Part shown: one piece after another, positions 33,317 through 44,251 of the stretch
How positions within the stretch are numbered: position 1 is the stretch's first letter
How the letters are laid out: every line of letters starts with the position of its first letter
Assembly: GCA_033807775.1 (NCBI GenBank)
Contig: CM066327.1
Location: 95,378,295 to 95,442,294, forward strand
Source of the DNA: Saussurea involucrata
Taxonomy: Eukaryota; Streptophyta; Magnoliopsida; Asterales; Asteraceae
Direction of reading: 5' to 3'
DNA length: 64,000 bases
Notes under the pieces: model-generated
Database searches by the model: none
Told to the model about the DNA's origin: nothing
Seen by the model: the letters and a program-made list of their open reading frames with translations, nothing else
Position numbers and translations under genes: made by a program

Positions 33317-34291
33317 AATCTTCAGCGGTTCACATTAGATCAGCGATAGGATAAAATCAACTTATATAACCCATTCTATCATTTTCTCTCTGAATAAACT
33401 TGATTCGCTGATATCAAGGTATGTTTTTCTCTCACTGACAATCGTATGTAAATGCAAGATTTCAAGACAAATTGCATCGCTGAATATCTCTTCCTTAATC
33501 AGCGATACTTTGAAATTTCTTAAACCAACACTGATATTTCTATTCAGTGCTTCATGTTTTCAAAAGTGTCCCTGAGCTTTCAAAACCTCAGAGACATCCT
33601 AAAATATGAAAGGACATCTGTGACGTCATGAAACGGATAAGCCCTGACACGTCTTCTTTCTGAAACACGTTTGCACGTTTCATTTACCAGCCAATCAAAT
33701 CCAAACACGTGTCCGTGTCATGATGAAAAACTTTCCCGCTCTAGTTTTTCTCTCTCTCTAATCTCACTATATAAACACATTTTGGGTTTATATTTTTCCT
33801 TTACGCGAACAACATCTTCCTCAAGAAAACTATTGTTGCATTTTTGCTCTCAAGTTTTCAAGAACTGTTCATCTTCTTCTTCTTCAATGAACCAGGTTAA
33901 TATTTCTTTTATTTACCTGTTTCTTAAAACTTGTTAATGATCTTCTCATTGTTTTTACAAGATCAAACAAAAGAACTTTTTCAAAAATGAAATCATTTCT
34001 TTCATGGTTTTATGAATACAACCTTTCATGGTTGTTCTTCATGTTTAATCGCAAATATCTTAAACTTGTTATTCATACGTCTTTCCAGAATCATAATCCT
34101 CAAAGGAAACTGGAAAACAAGACTTTTTATTGGGTTTGCATTTCTTTTTGAAAAATTAGAAAACCCTAATCTTCATTAAGACATTTTTGTCTGAATGAAA
34201 TGGAAAAAATTCGAACCATCTTATTGGAAAATCTTTCCACATTAAGATTATTCTTATTTGTTATATCTTTGGTTGAACTGATAATACAGCA
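33317..34291 (+). promoter_or_regulatory. A2 spacer: promoter and leader intron of the accessory gene
   Basis: In order: TGACGTCA (33621-33628), CCAAT (33691-33695), G-box CACGTG (33706-33711), TATATAAA (33768-33775), a CT/A-rich leader, then a likely intron 33896-34289 (CAG|GTTAAT ... AATACAG). The accessory ATG is at 34292, three bases after the acceptor. The same elements occur in the same order in A3 (62790-63467). An ATG at 33887 in the first leader exon is absent from A3 and would be out of frame after splicing, so it is probably not used. Confidence 0.75.
33896..34289 (+). other. Predicted 5' leader intron of the A2 accessory gene (394 bp)
   Basis: Donor CCAG|GTTAATAT, acceptor CTGATAATACAG. 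T-rich, with the AG a few bases before the ATG. A3 has the counterpart 63078-63462 (385 bp) with conserved ends. Confidence 0.65.
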
Positions 34292-36462
34292 ATGGCATCT
34301 ACTGATATTCCTACTGCTGAGAACACTGCTGCTGCTGAGGAACTGGAAATCACCAAGGTTCCCCAGGTCAAGTTCACGCTTGAGGAACTCGATTGGACAA
34401 GTCACACATATGCGCTTTTCGAGTTTCCTCCTCGAAAGCAAGTCACACATCTGAATGATGCTGTGAATTTTTTGAAAACCTGTTGCCTCTCTACAACCTT
34501 GACCATAACACCCCCTGCTCATCATTTACTATTATCTCAGTTCTGATATTCTGCCAGACACACTCAGCTCACACCGACCAAAGACCCCACGAAGAAAATC
34601 GATTGCATCCTCTGTGACACTGATTTTGGCACCATAAAAATCACCCCTGCCATTATCCGAAAAGCACTGAGCCTTCCCATCGCCACAAAAGAAAAACCCT
34701 TTGTTTCTCTCCCTGACCACAAGAAACATGCTGATAGGGAAGCCATCACTGCATTCTTTGATGCAATGGGTTATGTATGGGAAACAGGGAGGGACAAGAA
34801 GCCTGAGAAGAAGATGACCCTCATCAAGAAATCCAAAATGCCCAGCGAGATGAACTTCATCTTCGCACACTTGATAAGTTGCATGACTGCAAATACCGGC
34901 TCCTCTGATCAAGCCGCTCAACCTCAGCAAGCCATGGGCTATGCATTGCTGAAGGGTCTTCATGTTGACTGGGCCTCGATAATCTACGATGATCTTGTGC
35001 TCAGAGTAGACTCTGCTGCTGATCGACCACCATGGGTTCCATACCCAAGATTCCTCAGCGCCATCTTCCAAACCGACCTTAAGGATAACTACCCAAAAGT
35101 AGGAGACCTGAAACTCTCTCAGATTGGCCCTAAGGTACTCGACTTCAAGCCAATGCCAAACGAGGTACGTCTCTCTACTCTCTTATCTATTCTCAATCCC
35201 CCTTCTTCTACTTCTGCGGATCATTCAGTGGAAATCCCCACCGCTGATACCCCAACTGCTACCTCCACTCCTTCTAGAAAAAGGAAACAATCTACTACCC
35301 AACTTGGTTCCAAAAAGACTAAGAAAACCAAGGAGCAACCCCCCCAGCAATCTCATGCTGAAGACTCCTCAACTCATCTTGAAGAGTTGATGGAAAGTTC
35401 AGTGGTACGCTCTGCCACAGCTGAACAAACCACCCCTTCCATCCCAGCTTCAGCGTCTCTAAACGCTGAAGTTATAAACTTGGAATCGACCCAACCTCCT
35501 TCAGTCTCTCATAGGACTGAAGAAGTGATTCTCAGTGGATCCAACACTGAATCAGCTCCACATCAAACCTTCTCAACCTTCGCTTCTCTCTCTACTCCAT
35601 TGGACTCTAATCCAGTTTTCACCACGATCACTGGAGCACCCGTCATTCTTCCAGAAGCTAAAGCTGATACTTTTCAAGGAATGATGGATGCAGGACCTGC
35701 AGGAATGTCCATGCGTACACGCACTCTAGCTGACGACATGGAACTTTTTTCAGGACACAAAAGTTTTGACGACTTCACCAGCCCTCCTGCAGGTATACAC
35801 CAACCCATATACACTATAACTAAACCCCAAACTTCCGAGCTTACCTTTGTTCATAAGTACTTATCTGTTACAAGTCCTAATTTAGGAGACATCAACGCGT
35901 CTCTGAAGAACATGGATACAAAGCTGACATGTCTCACCACTACTCTCTTAGACAACTCTTCAGCTGTAACAAACGATGGAGAGAATCTCAACAAGCTGAC
36001 AAAAGTGGTTGAACAGAATGCCTCTAAATCTGATCTGGAGAAGGTTGATAGTACTATCGGTGACTTTGCCAAAGTTCTTGCTGATAGCTACACCGACTAC
36101 AACTCTCTGTCCTTAAGAGTTAAAACCATGTCCAGCGAGGTCATAACGCTGAAGACATCAGTTAGTACTCTTCAGGGAGAGGTGTCCGCTGTAAAGACTG
36201 ACGTGAGTTCAGTAAAGACTGACGCAAGTTCAGTGAAGACGATGGTACAACAGATCCTGAATCACATGACCGCCCCTTCCCTGCACCTTCGCATTTTACT
36301 CCGGCAGATCGAGCTGAACTTCTCAAGATCAATCCTTCTATAACTGGTCTGGAAGCCAGATTAGGGGAGATTGAAAATTATGTCGGATTCCCTGGCCAAG
36401 AAGACAGGGAACCAACACCATCTGCTGAGTCATCGCATTCCTCCCCCACTCATCATGAGGAA

Positions 36463-36641
36463 GGGGGGGGGGGGAGAACTCTGAAGACCTTCCCCATGAT
36501 GAATCTATCGAGGGGGAGAAGACTGAAGACCTTCTCTTTACTGAAGAGGGGGAGAAGACAAATGAAGAAACAACTGCTGGACCTCAGGGAGATGAAAACC
36601 CTGAGGGAACCGAGAACCTTACCTATATATCTGAGGGGGAG
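36463..36641 (+). promoter_or_regulatory. Repeated AGGGGGAG purine tracts inside the accessory gene
   Basis: A 12-G run (36463-36474) and three AGGGGGAG copies (36511-36518, 36547-36554, 36634-36641) with similar flanks (GAGGGGGAGAAGAC). Multiple purine-tract-like AGGGGGAG motifs upstream of the 3' LTR are a described Sirevirus trait. Here they also encode Glu-Gly-Glu. Confidence 0.8.
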
Positions 36642-36944
36642 CAACTCGAAGAAGCTGTTGAAGAATCTGAATCTGAAGCTGAAGACGATTAAGATGTCGA
36701 CTTATCTGACGATGAACCATCATCCATTGATAAGGGTATTGATGACGATGATGATGATGATGACTCCTTTATCGTCAAGCCTGTTCAGAATACTAAAACA
36801 CTCAAAGGGATTTCGATAAACGAACCTTCAGGGGAGCGGACCATGACAAAGCCTTCAGCGTCTGAAGCTGACAAGGGCAAAGGAAAAGGTGTCGCTGAAG
36901 ACGATGAAAATCTGATGATCTTGCTTCAAAAGCCAGTTCGTCAG

Positions 36945-37096
36945 GTACACTACATCTTACTTCCTTACACTGCATCCCTCCTCTATCTATACACATTATC
37001 AGCTCTACTCTCCACAAAAAGCCTATACACTTAAACCCATTTCTTTTCTCTGTTCTACCCAAGTTCTTATTCGTAAGATCGCTGTGTTTCAGCTAG
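36945..37096 (+). other. Predicted second intron of the A2 accessory gene (152 bp)
   Basis: Donor CGTCAG|GTACAC and acceptor TTTCAGCTAG. Only the second of two possible AGs (37096) keeps the frame into SSLLLEDSEVQ; the first (37092) leads to a stop. T/C-rich interior. Confidence 0.6.
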
Positions 37097-38311
37097 TCCT
37101 CTCTCTTGCTTGAGGATTCTGAAGTACAACCAGCTGCTGCTGAAGAAATAATCCCAGTCTTGGATTTAATCACCGAGACTGATGAACCTGAAGAACAGAC
37201 GCTGTCTCATACACGCAGACCTTCCTTGGTTCCTCAAAAACCAAGTGAAGAGGATCAGAGAAGAAGAGAAGAGATGATTAAGAAGCTTGAGGCTCAGCGA
37301 ATCGTCTTGCCTAGTGCTAAAGTTGCTACTCCCAAATTCAAAATCTCAAGGCAAGAATACGCTGATCACCTCAGGGCTGAACGTTTAATCGTTGATAAAA
37401 AGGAAGCTGAAGAAAAAGACAAGGCTCTCGCCATCCAGCTCGTCCAAGAATCAATCGAAGACCCCAAGCTGAAACGAATTCCCATTCAAGTCCAACGTCA
37501 GCTTTGGGAAGATGCTCGAAAGATTGTCGAGAAGAAAACTGAAGTATCTCAATCCACCCCTAAATGGTGTAAAGAGAAGGTACACTTCAGATATCGTCCA
37601 GCGAGGATCAATAAGGTACACATCTCTAGAAGAACAACTATCGGAGTACCTATTGTTGATATCCAATTGTTCAGAGAGAATGGCCAAACTGAAACCTTTG
37701 GTGCTGAAGCCGTCACAAGGTATGGTCTCTCTAAATGGTTGGAGATGAGGATAGCCATTCAGCAATCACGTTCAAAGTACAAGGATCATGTTGAGAAACT
37801 TATAAATCGACAGATCGACTTGGTCTCATCTGTTGTGGATATTCCTCCTCCTACTACTCTTAAAGTGAAAAGAAAAAGGGCCTCTGCAAAGAAGAAGCTA
37901 CAAGAATCAGATTCAGGTCCTCCCATACTAAATGAAACTAGTATTGGTTTCTCTCACGCTGAAGTGCTTGGTCCTGACCCTGATCTATCTGCCCTTGACA
38001 TATCTCTGCCACCCGGTGAACGTTTCATCCCTGGTAAAGTCATAAGTAATCCTTATGGTATATTCTTTCGTGACTACGAGGGACGAGAATGTTTTCAACG
38101 TATCGCTGAGCTACCAATCACTCCAATCGAACAGCTCAAAGATCTCATATACTGGTGTGAGTTCAGACAAGACCTTCTCGGACACTTCATGAAGCCGCTG
38201 ATCTTCAAGGAAGCCCAAGAAAGAAGAAATCAGGGAGAAAAAGTCCCTGACTGGAAGATCCCTACAACCCAGACCCTTGATGAACTTCTCATCAAGGAAG
38301 AACCTCTATAA

Positions 38312-38581
38312 GCTGATAGGATCGCCCCATTCTTCTATTTTATCAGTTATTCTTTTGTACTTGTAAATTATTTCTCTTGTACTTATGATTTTTCTACTTC
38401 CCTTTGTAATCTTATACAAAGTTTAAAGAAAGATTTCAGCGATAGTACTTTACTCCATCAGTACAGAAAAGATCCCCGAAAACAGTAAAAGAGACAAATA
38501 TTTTTGAGTTCTTTTTATCCTTACGTTTTCATAGAATAACAATTTTCTCTGTTGCTATGTCATAATCAAATAGGAGGAGAT
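38312..38581 (+). other. A2 3' spacer with polypurine tract
   Basis: AT-rich 3' region of the accessory transcript, ending AAATAGGAGGAGA (38568-38580) against the 3' LTR. That stretch is the plus-strand primer. Confidence 0.85.
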
Positions 38582-39544
38582 TGTTGATCCAAACCCTCAG
38601 TGATTTGATAATGACCCTCTCTTAAACACTTAGTGAAAATTGTAAGTAAACAATATGTATTAGAGTTTCAGTATCGCTGATGTACTAAGACTAATTCAGT
38701 ACCGCTGATAGGAACTCTTGTTCTTTAGATTAAACATTCAGCGAACACTGTTCACCATAATGCTCTGAGCCTGTTCAGTCCTTATGGTGATCGCTGATAA
38801 GTTAGTTGTTTACTTATGATCCCTAAAGACAAGTTTCACTTCAACATAGGTTCTACGATGAAGTCGAAGATCAAGCTCAAAAACCAGCGACAAGTCTCCT
38901 AATAAACTGGTGCGGATCAGCGAAGACTCAGATTTGTCCACTCAACGTGAAGTATCAAGTACAAGACTTCAGCTATCGCAGAACTTTGTCATTCACTGAT
39001 ATAGAATGATAAAGCTCTGATTCAACAAAAGCTGATCATGAAGTCCATCATACAAAGTACTTTTGTCTTAACCACCCTTGCACGACTCCGTACGATATTT
39101 CAGAAAAGAACCTCCTTGTTGTCTGAAATCGTACAACCACTCTGATACTACACTGTTCAAACATGCGGCTACTAAGGTTGTCTACTAAAGTCAGACCCAA
39201 CAACCAATGAGCTGCTGCCACGTGTAAAGTATAAACTGCCATGCATTAAATGCATGCAGTATATAAGAAGAACTCCAGCTTCATTCTTGAAGCACTTGCT
39301 AACTCTGGTCAAGTCATCTTCTTATCTTGAGATAGGTTATTATTAGTATTTTCCTTCTCTTTCTTAGTGCAAGAAAACTTAGTGTTCCAACTTGTTTAGA
39401 TAAGGATTTATTCCTTATCTTGTTCCACAACAAGTTGTAAATTGTTAATGATTTATCAATAAACAATTTAGAAAGTAAAAACGTGTGTTTGTATTCAACC
39501 CCCCCCCCCCTTCTACAAACTTGTATAGCCCTTCGGGACCAACA
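38582..39544 (+). repeat. A2 3' LTR, 963 bp
   Basis: TGTTGATCC...GGGACCAACA with TATATAAG at 39260-39267 and a longer C-run (39499-39510) than the 5' LTR. Close to the 5' LTR except for the 42-bp indel. Confidence 0.95.
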
Positions 39545-39549
39545 AAACA
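39545..39549 (+). repeat. Target site duplication AAACA (right) of A2
   Basis: Pairs with 12402-12406. Confidence 0.95.
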
Positions 39550-40580
39550 GGGGCGAAAGTCCTTGTGTTACAGATGACATGTGTACAATAGGTTACAAAT
39601 GAAGTAAAAATACACTTAGTCGTGTGTAAAAAGTGTGCGTCGTGTGTTAAACGTGCGAAATAAGCTACCGTCGTGTGGTCCGAACTGTCGTTGTCGAGTG
39701 GTTCGAACTGTCGTCGTACGATACTTGCGTGTCAGAATGCCTTGCTGTTTGAGAGAAAAATATAGAAGTGGGTGTAAGTAGCTCTGTCTGTTCTCCCTTT
39801 GCTTGAAGGTGGAGCAGCCTTTATATAGGTTTTGATGGTCATTGATAAGCTTTAATGGTTGGTCTTGTAACTGCTGTCGACATTAAATGCGCTTTGATGA
39901 TTGGTTTTGTAACCACTGTCGAGTCTTTAATGTCATTAAGGGCTCGACCGTTATTGACCGTTGTATCATAATGGTTTGTAGACCTGTATTAATGAACAAA
40001 AGAAACGGCTGTCGACCATTGATAGTTAGTGTAATCATAAGACCGTCTTAAGTTCTGGACGTTGGTCTTACGGAGCATACGACCGTAGCCAGAATATAAG
40101 ACCATGTATATGACTGTAAATGTCTCGTAAGACCATATCTTAGTATAGGAATGGTCTTATAAAAATGTCGTAAGACTAGGATGATGTCGGAGGATCGGGT
40201 CGTAAGACCAGTAGGTCAGGACAATGTTGTCGCAGGACCAGAGCGATATAAGACCGTCGACAGGAGACTGACGACGTAAGACCGACAAGTCGTAACTGGC
40301 GACATGAGACTAGCGACATGTAACATGCGACACGTGTAACATGCGATAAGTGACGTGCGATCACGAGATGTAAAGACACCATCTTGAATGACTATTGACG
40401 CAATGTGTCTTTTAATAACTAATTATCGTGGTTATTAACGTATGTCGGGGATATGACAATAATAGGTATTATCCTTGTCGGTCGGGGGTATGACTGTTGT
40501 AGATTAGGGTAATCAATGTCCATGGGTCATGTCGAGGGAATTTCCCACGTCGGTCGATGGTGTGATTTTTTACCCAAACA
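39550..40580 (-). repeat. Tat-type 3' LTR, proximal 1031 bp
   Basis: Continuation of the LTR begun at 12202, matching 43206-44246. It ends at 40580, next to the purine tract. Rich in TAAGAC/GTCTTA words (40040-40330). No gene. Confidence 0.93.
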
Positions 40581-40970
40581 GTTAGCCCCCCGAGATTTGA
40601 ATTTCAAAGCCATTTAAATTTCAGATCTCGTACCAATGTGTTTCTACGGAGACGTGTCACTTTTGCTAATTGGATCATTTAGAAGAAAATTGGCTTGGTC
40701 AGCTAGAATCGCGTGATCAGTCGATGGTGTTAAGTAAGTTGCGACGATCGAAAGATGATTTTTAATGTGCAAGATACTTGTGGTGTTCATATGACGGTCG
40801 TAAGACGACCTTAAAACGTAAGGAACTGACGGTGATCGTAAGACGATCAAAATGAGACGTATGGGTCAGGAGTCAATCGTAAGACGATTGGTTCGAAATA
40901 AAGCTTGGCGGCGATCATAAGATGATCGAACCAAGATAAAATTTAAGGATCTTGTGATACATTCATTAAA

Positions 40971-41334
40971 GACTTATGTTCTGGCGTTCCGAGCCGATAC
41001 GGTCGTTATAGACTTTTGATCTGGCGTTCCGAGCCGATACTGTCGTTATAGACTTGTGATCTGGCGTTTAGAGCCGATATGGTCGTTAAAGACCTATGAT
41101 CTGGCGTTCGAGCCGATACGGTCGTTATAGACCTATGATCTGGCGCTCGAGCCGATACGGTCGTTATAGACCTATGATATGGCGCTTACAGCCGATACGG
41201 TCGCTAGAGACCTATGATCTGGTGCTCGAGCCGATACGGTCGTTATAGACCTATGATCTGGCGCTTACAGCCGATACGGTCGCTAGAGACCTATGATCTG
41301 GCATTCGAGCCGATACGGTCGTTAGAGACCTATG
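40971..41334 (+). repeat. Minisatellite, nine units of about 39 bp
   Basis: Nine head-to-tail units of the form GACCTATGATCTGGCGTTCG plus AGCCGATACGGTCGTTATA, with 1-3 changes per unit and small length variants. No CRISPR-like unique spacers; the repeats are contiguous. Confidence 0.93.
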
Positions 41335-41889
41335 TTACGTTGTGTCTAGCATTTTTAGCTAGTTGTAAGTTTCGATAGTCAGTGAAAATTTTATCTTTCT
41401 ATTGAACCTGAGTATTATGTCGACTCATACATGTCATGGACAAATGTAATGTCAACTGTAAAAATTCATTAAGTACAAAAATGAACAAGAAGTCGTGCGA
41501 CTTGGGCATCCATTGTAATACAACGATTAGAACGTAAGTCATAATTCTTTTTGAATCGTATAAGCAAACACAAGCGCATGCGATCAAAGCATTCATTCAG
41601 AACATGAAATTTTTCTAAGTTAAAGAACTTAGCTTGTGGGGTCGCTAGACCTTATGATCGTGTGATTTGATCACACGATGAACTTGAATCATATGTTCCT
41701 GTAGTTATACAATCGAGTCATCTAATAAAACTGATTGTTTATATCGTATGATTTTACTGAAGTCGTATGATAGACATAGTAACTTATGTCGTGCGATCCT
41801 GCGATAAAGCAATGTCAGAGGTTGGTCGTTGGCTAGCCAACGACCCTCCGATGCTTAAGTCAGTAATCGTCGTGATGAATATGAAAGAA

Positions 41890-42110
41890 GGAAAAGGATT
41901 TAGAAGAAATACCTTTTCAGATGCGTTGCATTCCAGCTACGTGGGATATTTCGACCGTCGAGGGTTTGGAGCCGATAGGCACCTTTACCCACGACTTCTG
42001 AGATATGATAAGGACCTTCCCACTTGATGGAAAGTTTACCTGCATTAAACTCTTGAGTGCTTTGGAACACTCGTCGGAGGACGCAATCGCCTTCTTGAAA
42101 GACTTTTGCT
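41890..42110 (-). pseudogene. Relic of a Tat integrase C-terminus
   Basis: The DNA parallels 48506-48725 (end of the integrase in the larger Tat element), sharing phrases such as GATAAGGACCTTCCCA on the plus strand, but it is diverged and broken by indels. It marks the right junction of the internal deletion. Confidence 0.7.
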
Positions 42111-42779
42111 TGTGATTATACGGTTAATCTTGCGACTTGCCTTTATTGGCAATCATGAGATTAAAATATGCGAGTCGTACTTATTGGTGACTTTTGCGTT
42201 TTGACATGTGTCTTACCATGACTGGTGATTGTGAGATTCAATGTACAAATCGACGACATATGTCATGACTAGTGATCATGAGATTAAAAAGGTGAGTCAT
42301 CTTTTGTTGACGACTACAAATTGCAACCTGCTGGCGATCATAAGATTTAAAACGTGGGTCGTCTCTTATCGACGACTATAAATCGTAACCTGCGTTTGCC
42401 ATGATTGGCGATCATAAGATTTTAAAAAATATGAGTCGTCTCTTATTGACGACTATAAATCGGAACATGCGATGTAAGTCCTAGAGAGTTTTGTTTCTCA
42501 CGATATAAATCGTAACACTTGTATTTATATGATCTTGCGAGCCTGCAATGAAAGATCGGGGGTGGTCGTTGGTTTTGACCAATGATCTTTTGATACTTGA
42601 ATCAGCGATCATATATTAGATCAAAATAATTAAACGAGGAGAATATACTTAGAGTATATATATATATATATAGAATTGTTCTAAGTGGGACGCCATAGTT
42701 ACCATAACATGTAGTCGATAAGCGCCTTTTCCGAGGACTTTTGAAATCAAATGTGGTATTTTTCAGTTTGTGAAGGGTG

Positions 42780-42920
42780 CTCCGAGCCCCCAAGTCCCTT
42801 GGATGATGCGATACATGCGATACTTTGACGAAGCATTTTTTTTATCAGGGCTTGAATTTGGCTTCGAGCCGTATTCAATTCTGATTGAAGTTGAATCAGG
42901 GGATCTTGATAGTTTTCCAT
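42780..42920 (-). pseudogene. Relic of a Tat gag start
   Basis: ATG at 42920 downstream of the primer site. About 25 codons (MENYQDPLIQLQSELNTARS...) resemble the coiled-coil start of the Tat gag at 51892 (QMYQELEVARNQLNAM). The frame then decays after a T-run. Confidence 0.65.
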
Positions 42921-43009
42921 GTACCTGAAAGACTTTACACGATCGTTAGAGCGATGTGTGTGTTGGCTTGAGATTTTCTCTAGATGGGGTCCCACGGATG
43001 GCGCCAAAC

Positions 43010-44246
43010 TGTTAATGCAAAAAATCGCACAAAAGTACAACTTAAGGTCGATGTGGACATTTAACAACTAAAGAAACGTATCTCAAGCCAAATAACACGA
43101 TTGCGAGGAAAAAGTAAAAGAGACAAGAGATTTGGTGACGCGGAAAACCCCGAAACGAGGGAAAAAACCGCGGTCGACTCATGAGAGTCGACGGTGCACT
43201 ATGGTTCTCCAAACAGGGGCGAAAGTCCTTGTGTTACAGATGACATGTGTACAATAGGTTACAAATGAAGTAAAATTACACTTAGTCGTGTGTAAAAAGT
43301 GTGTGTCATGTGTTAAACGTGCGAAATAAGCTGCCGTCATGTGGTCCGAACTGTCATTGTCGAGTGGTTCGAACTGTCGTCGTACGATACTTGCGTGTCG
43401 GAATGCCTTGCTGTTTGAGAGAAAAATATAGAAGTGGGTGTAAGTAGCTCTGTCTGTTCTCCCTTTGCTTGAAGGTGGAGCAGCCTTTATATAGGTTTCG
43501 ATGGTCATTGTTGAGCTTTAATGGTTGGTCTTGTAACTGCTGTCGACATTAAATGCGCTTTGATGATTGGTTTTGTAACCACTGTCGAGTCTTTAATGTC
43601 ATTAAGGGCTCGACCGTTATTGACCTTTGTACCATAATGGTTTGTAGACCTACATTAATGAACAAAAGAAACGGCTGTCGACAATTGATAGTTAGTGTAA
43701 TCGTAAGACCGTCTTAAGTTCTGGACGTTGGTCTTACGGAGCATACGACCGTAGCCAGAATATAAGACCATGTATATGACTGTAAATGTCTCGTAAGACC
43801 ATATCTTAGTATAGGAATGGTCTTATAAAAATGTCGTAAGACTAGGATGATGTCGGAGGATCGGGTCGTAAGACCAGTAGGTCAGGACAATGTTGTCACA
43901 GGACCAGAGCGATATAAGACCATCGACATGAGACTGTCGACGTAAGACCGATGAGTCGTAATTGGCGACATGAGACTAGCGACATGTAACATGCGACACG
44001 TGTAACATGCGATAAGTGACGTGCGATCACGAGATGTAAAGACACCATCTTGAATGACTATTGACGCAAGGTGTCTTTTAATAACTAATTATCGTGGTTA
44101 TTAACGTATGTCGGGGATATGATAATAATGGGTATTATCCTTGTCGGTCGGGGGTATGACTGTCGTAGATTAGGGTAATCAATGTCCATGGGTCATGTCG
44201 AGGGAATTTTCCACGTCGGTCGAGGGTGTGATTTTTTACCCAAACA
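43010..44246 (-). repeat. Tat-type 5' LTR, 1237 bp
   Basis: The uninterrupted copy of the LTR, TGTTTGGGTAAA... to ...TTTGCATTAACA on the minus strand. It serves as reference for the A2 insertion site in the other copy. Confidence 0.93.
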
Positions 44247-44251
44247 GTGCT
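44247..44251 (+). repeat. Target site duplication GTGCT (right)
   Basis: Pairs with 12197-12201. Confidence 0.93.

Larger units (their letters stand above)
34292..38311 (+). pseudogene. A2 accessory gene downstream of pol (two coding exons)
   Basis: Exon 1 is 34292-36944, intron 36945-37096 (CAG|GTACAC ... CAGCTAG), exon 2 37097-38311. The N-terminal domain (~250 residues; SARHTQL, GTIKITPAIIRKAL, AMGYALLKGLHVDW) resembles plant transposon-associated proteins. It is followed by NLS-like KRKQSTTQLGSKKTKKTK and a Ser/Thr-rich region. Heptad repeats with VKTDVSSVKTDASSVKT repeats come next, then an acidic part with EGEK repeats. The C-terminal domain (RINKVHISRRTTIGV, YGIFFRDYEG, LIYWCEFRQDLLGHF) ends in TAA. 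Breaks: TGA 34544 (Trp in A3), 1-nt loss near 36286, G-run shift near 36463, TAA near 36691. No transmembrane segment. Function unknown; a nuclear, oligomeric protein is my inference. Confidence 0.75.
12407..39544 (+). mobile_element. Sirevirus-type copia element A2 (interrupted by element B)
   Basis: A complete element: LTRs 12407-13325 and 38582-39544, initiator-Met primer site, gag-pol, accessory gene, purine tract and AAACA target duplication. About 11.7 kb without the nested element B. Sirevirus features are the copia domain order, the motif SCCSQVLWM in RNase H, a long region after pol, and repeated AGGGGGAG tracts there. It lacks the 1147-bp gag segment present in A3 and carries several stops and frameshifts, so it is not autonomous. 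Confidence 0.95.
40581..43009 (-). other. Internal region of the non-autonomous Tat element
   Basis: Minus-strand order: primer site TTGGCGCCATCCGTGGGA (43007-42990), gag start, a jump to imperfect 70-bp repeats (42130-42480; GACGACTATAAATCG and GCGATCATAAGATT phrases), an integrase-tail relic (~42110-41890), a 3' stretch (41560-41340) resembling 48300-48150 of the autonomous-type Tat element, a ~39-bp minisatellite (41334-40971), and a purine tract (CTCGGGGGGCTAAC, 40594-40581). No complete gene. Confidence 0.85.
12202..44246 (-). mobile_element. Non-autonomous Tat-type gypsy element, internally deleted
   Basis: Minus-strand element of about 4.9 kb net of the nested copia insertion. The 5' LTR is 44246-43010, the primer site 43007-42990, the internal region only 2429 bp (43009-40581), and the 3' LTR 40580-12202 (split by A2). 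Flanking GTGCT repeats prove the boundaries. The LTRs are about 1236 and 1237 bp and very similar by eye. It has no protease, RT or RNase H; it keeps only a gag start and an integrase tail, so it depended on a related Tat element. Confidence 0.9.

Noticed and set aside
33887..33895. ATG in the first leader exon as accessory start in A2
   Set aside because: Absent in A3 and out of frame with the accessory protein after splicing.
34766..36343. A host gene lying between copia fragments
   Set aside because: The same ORF and upstream region occur at the same place in A3, between pol and the 3' end, so it belongs to the element.
40971..41334. CRISPR-like regular repeats
   Set aside because: Units are contiguous with no unique spacers, and the context is a plant retrotransposon. 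It is a minisatellite.
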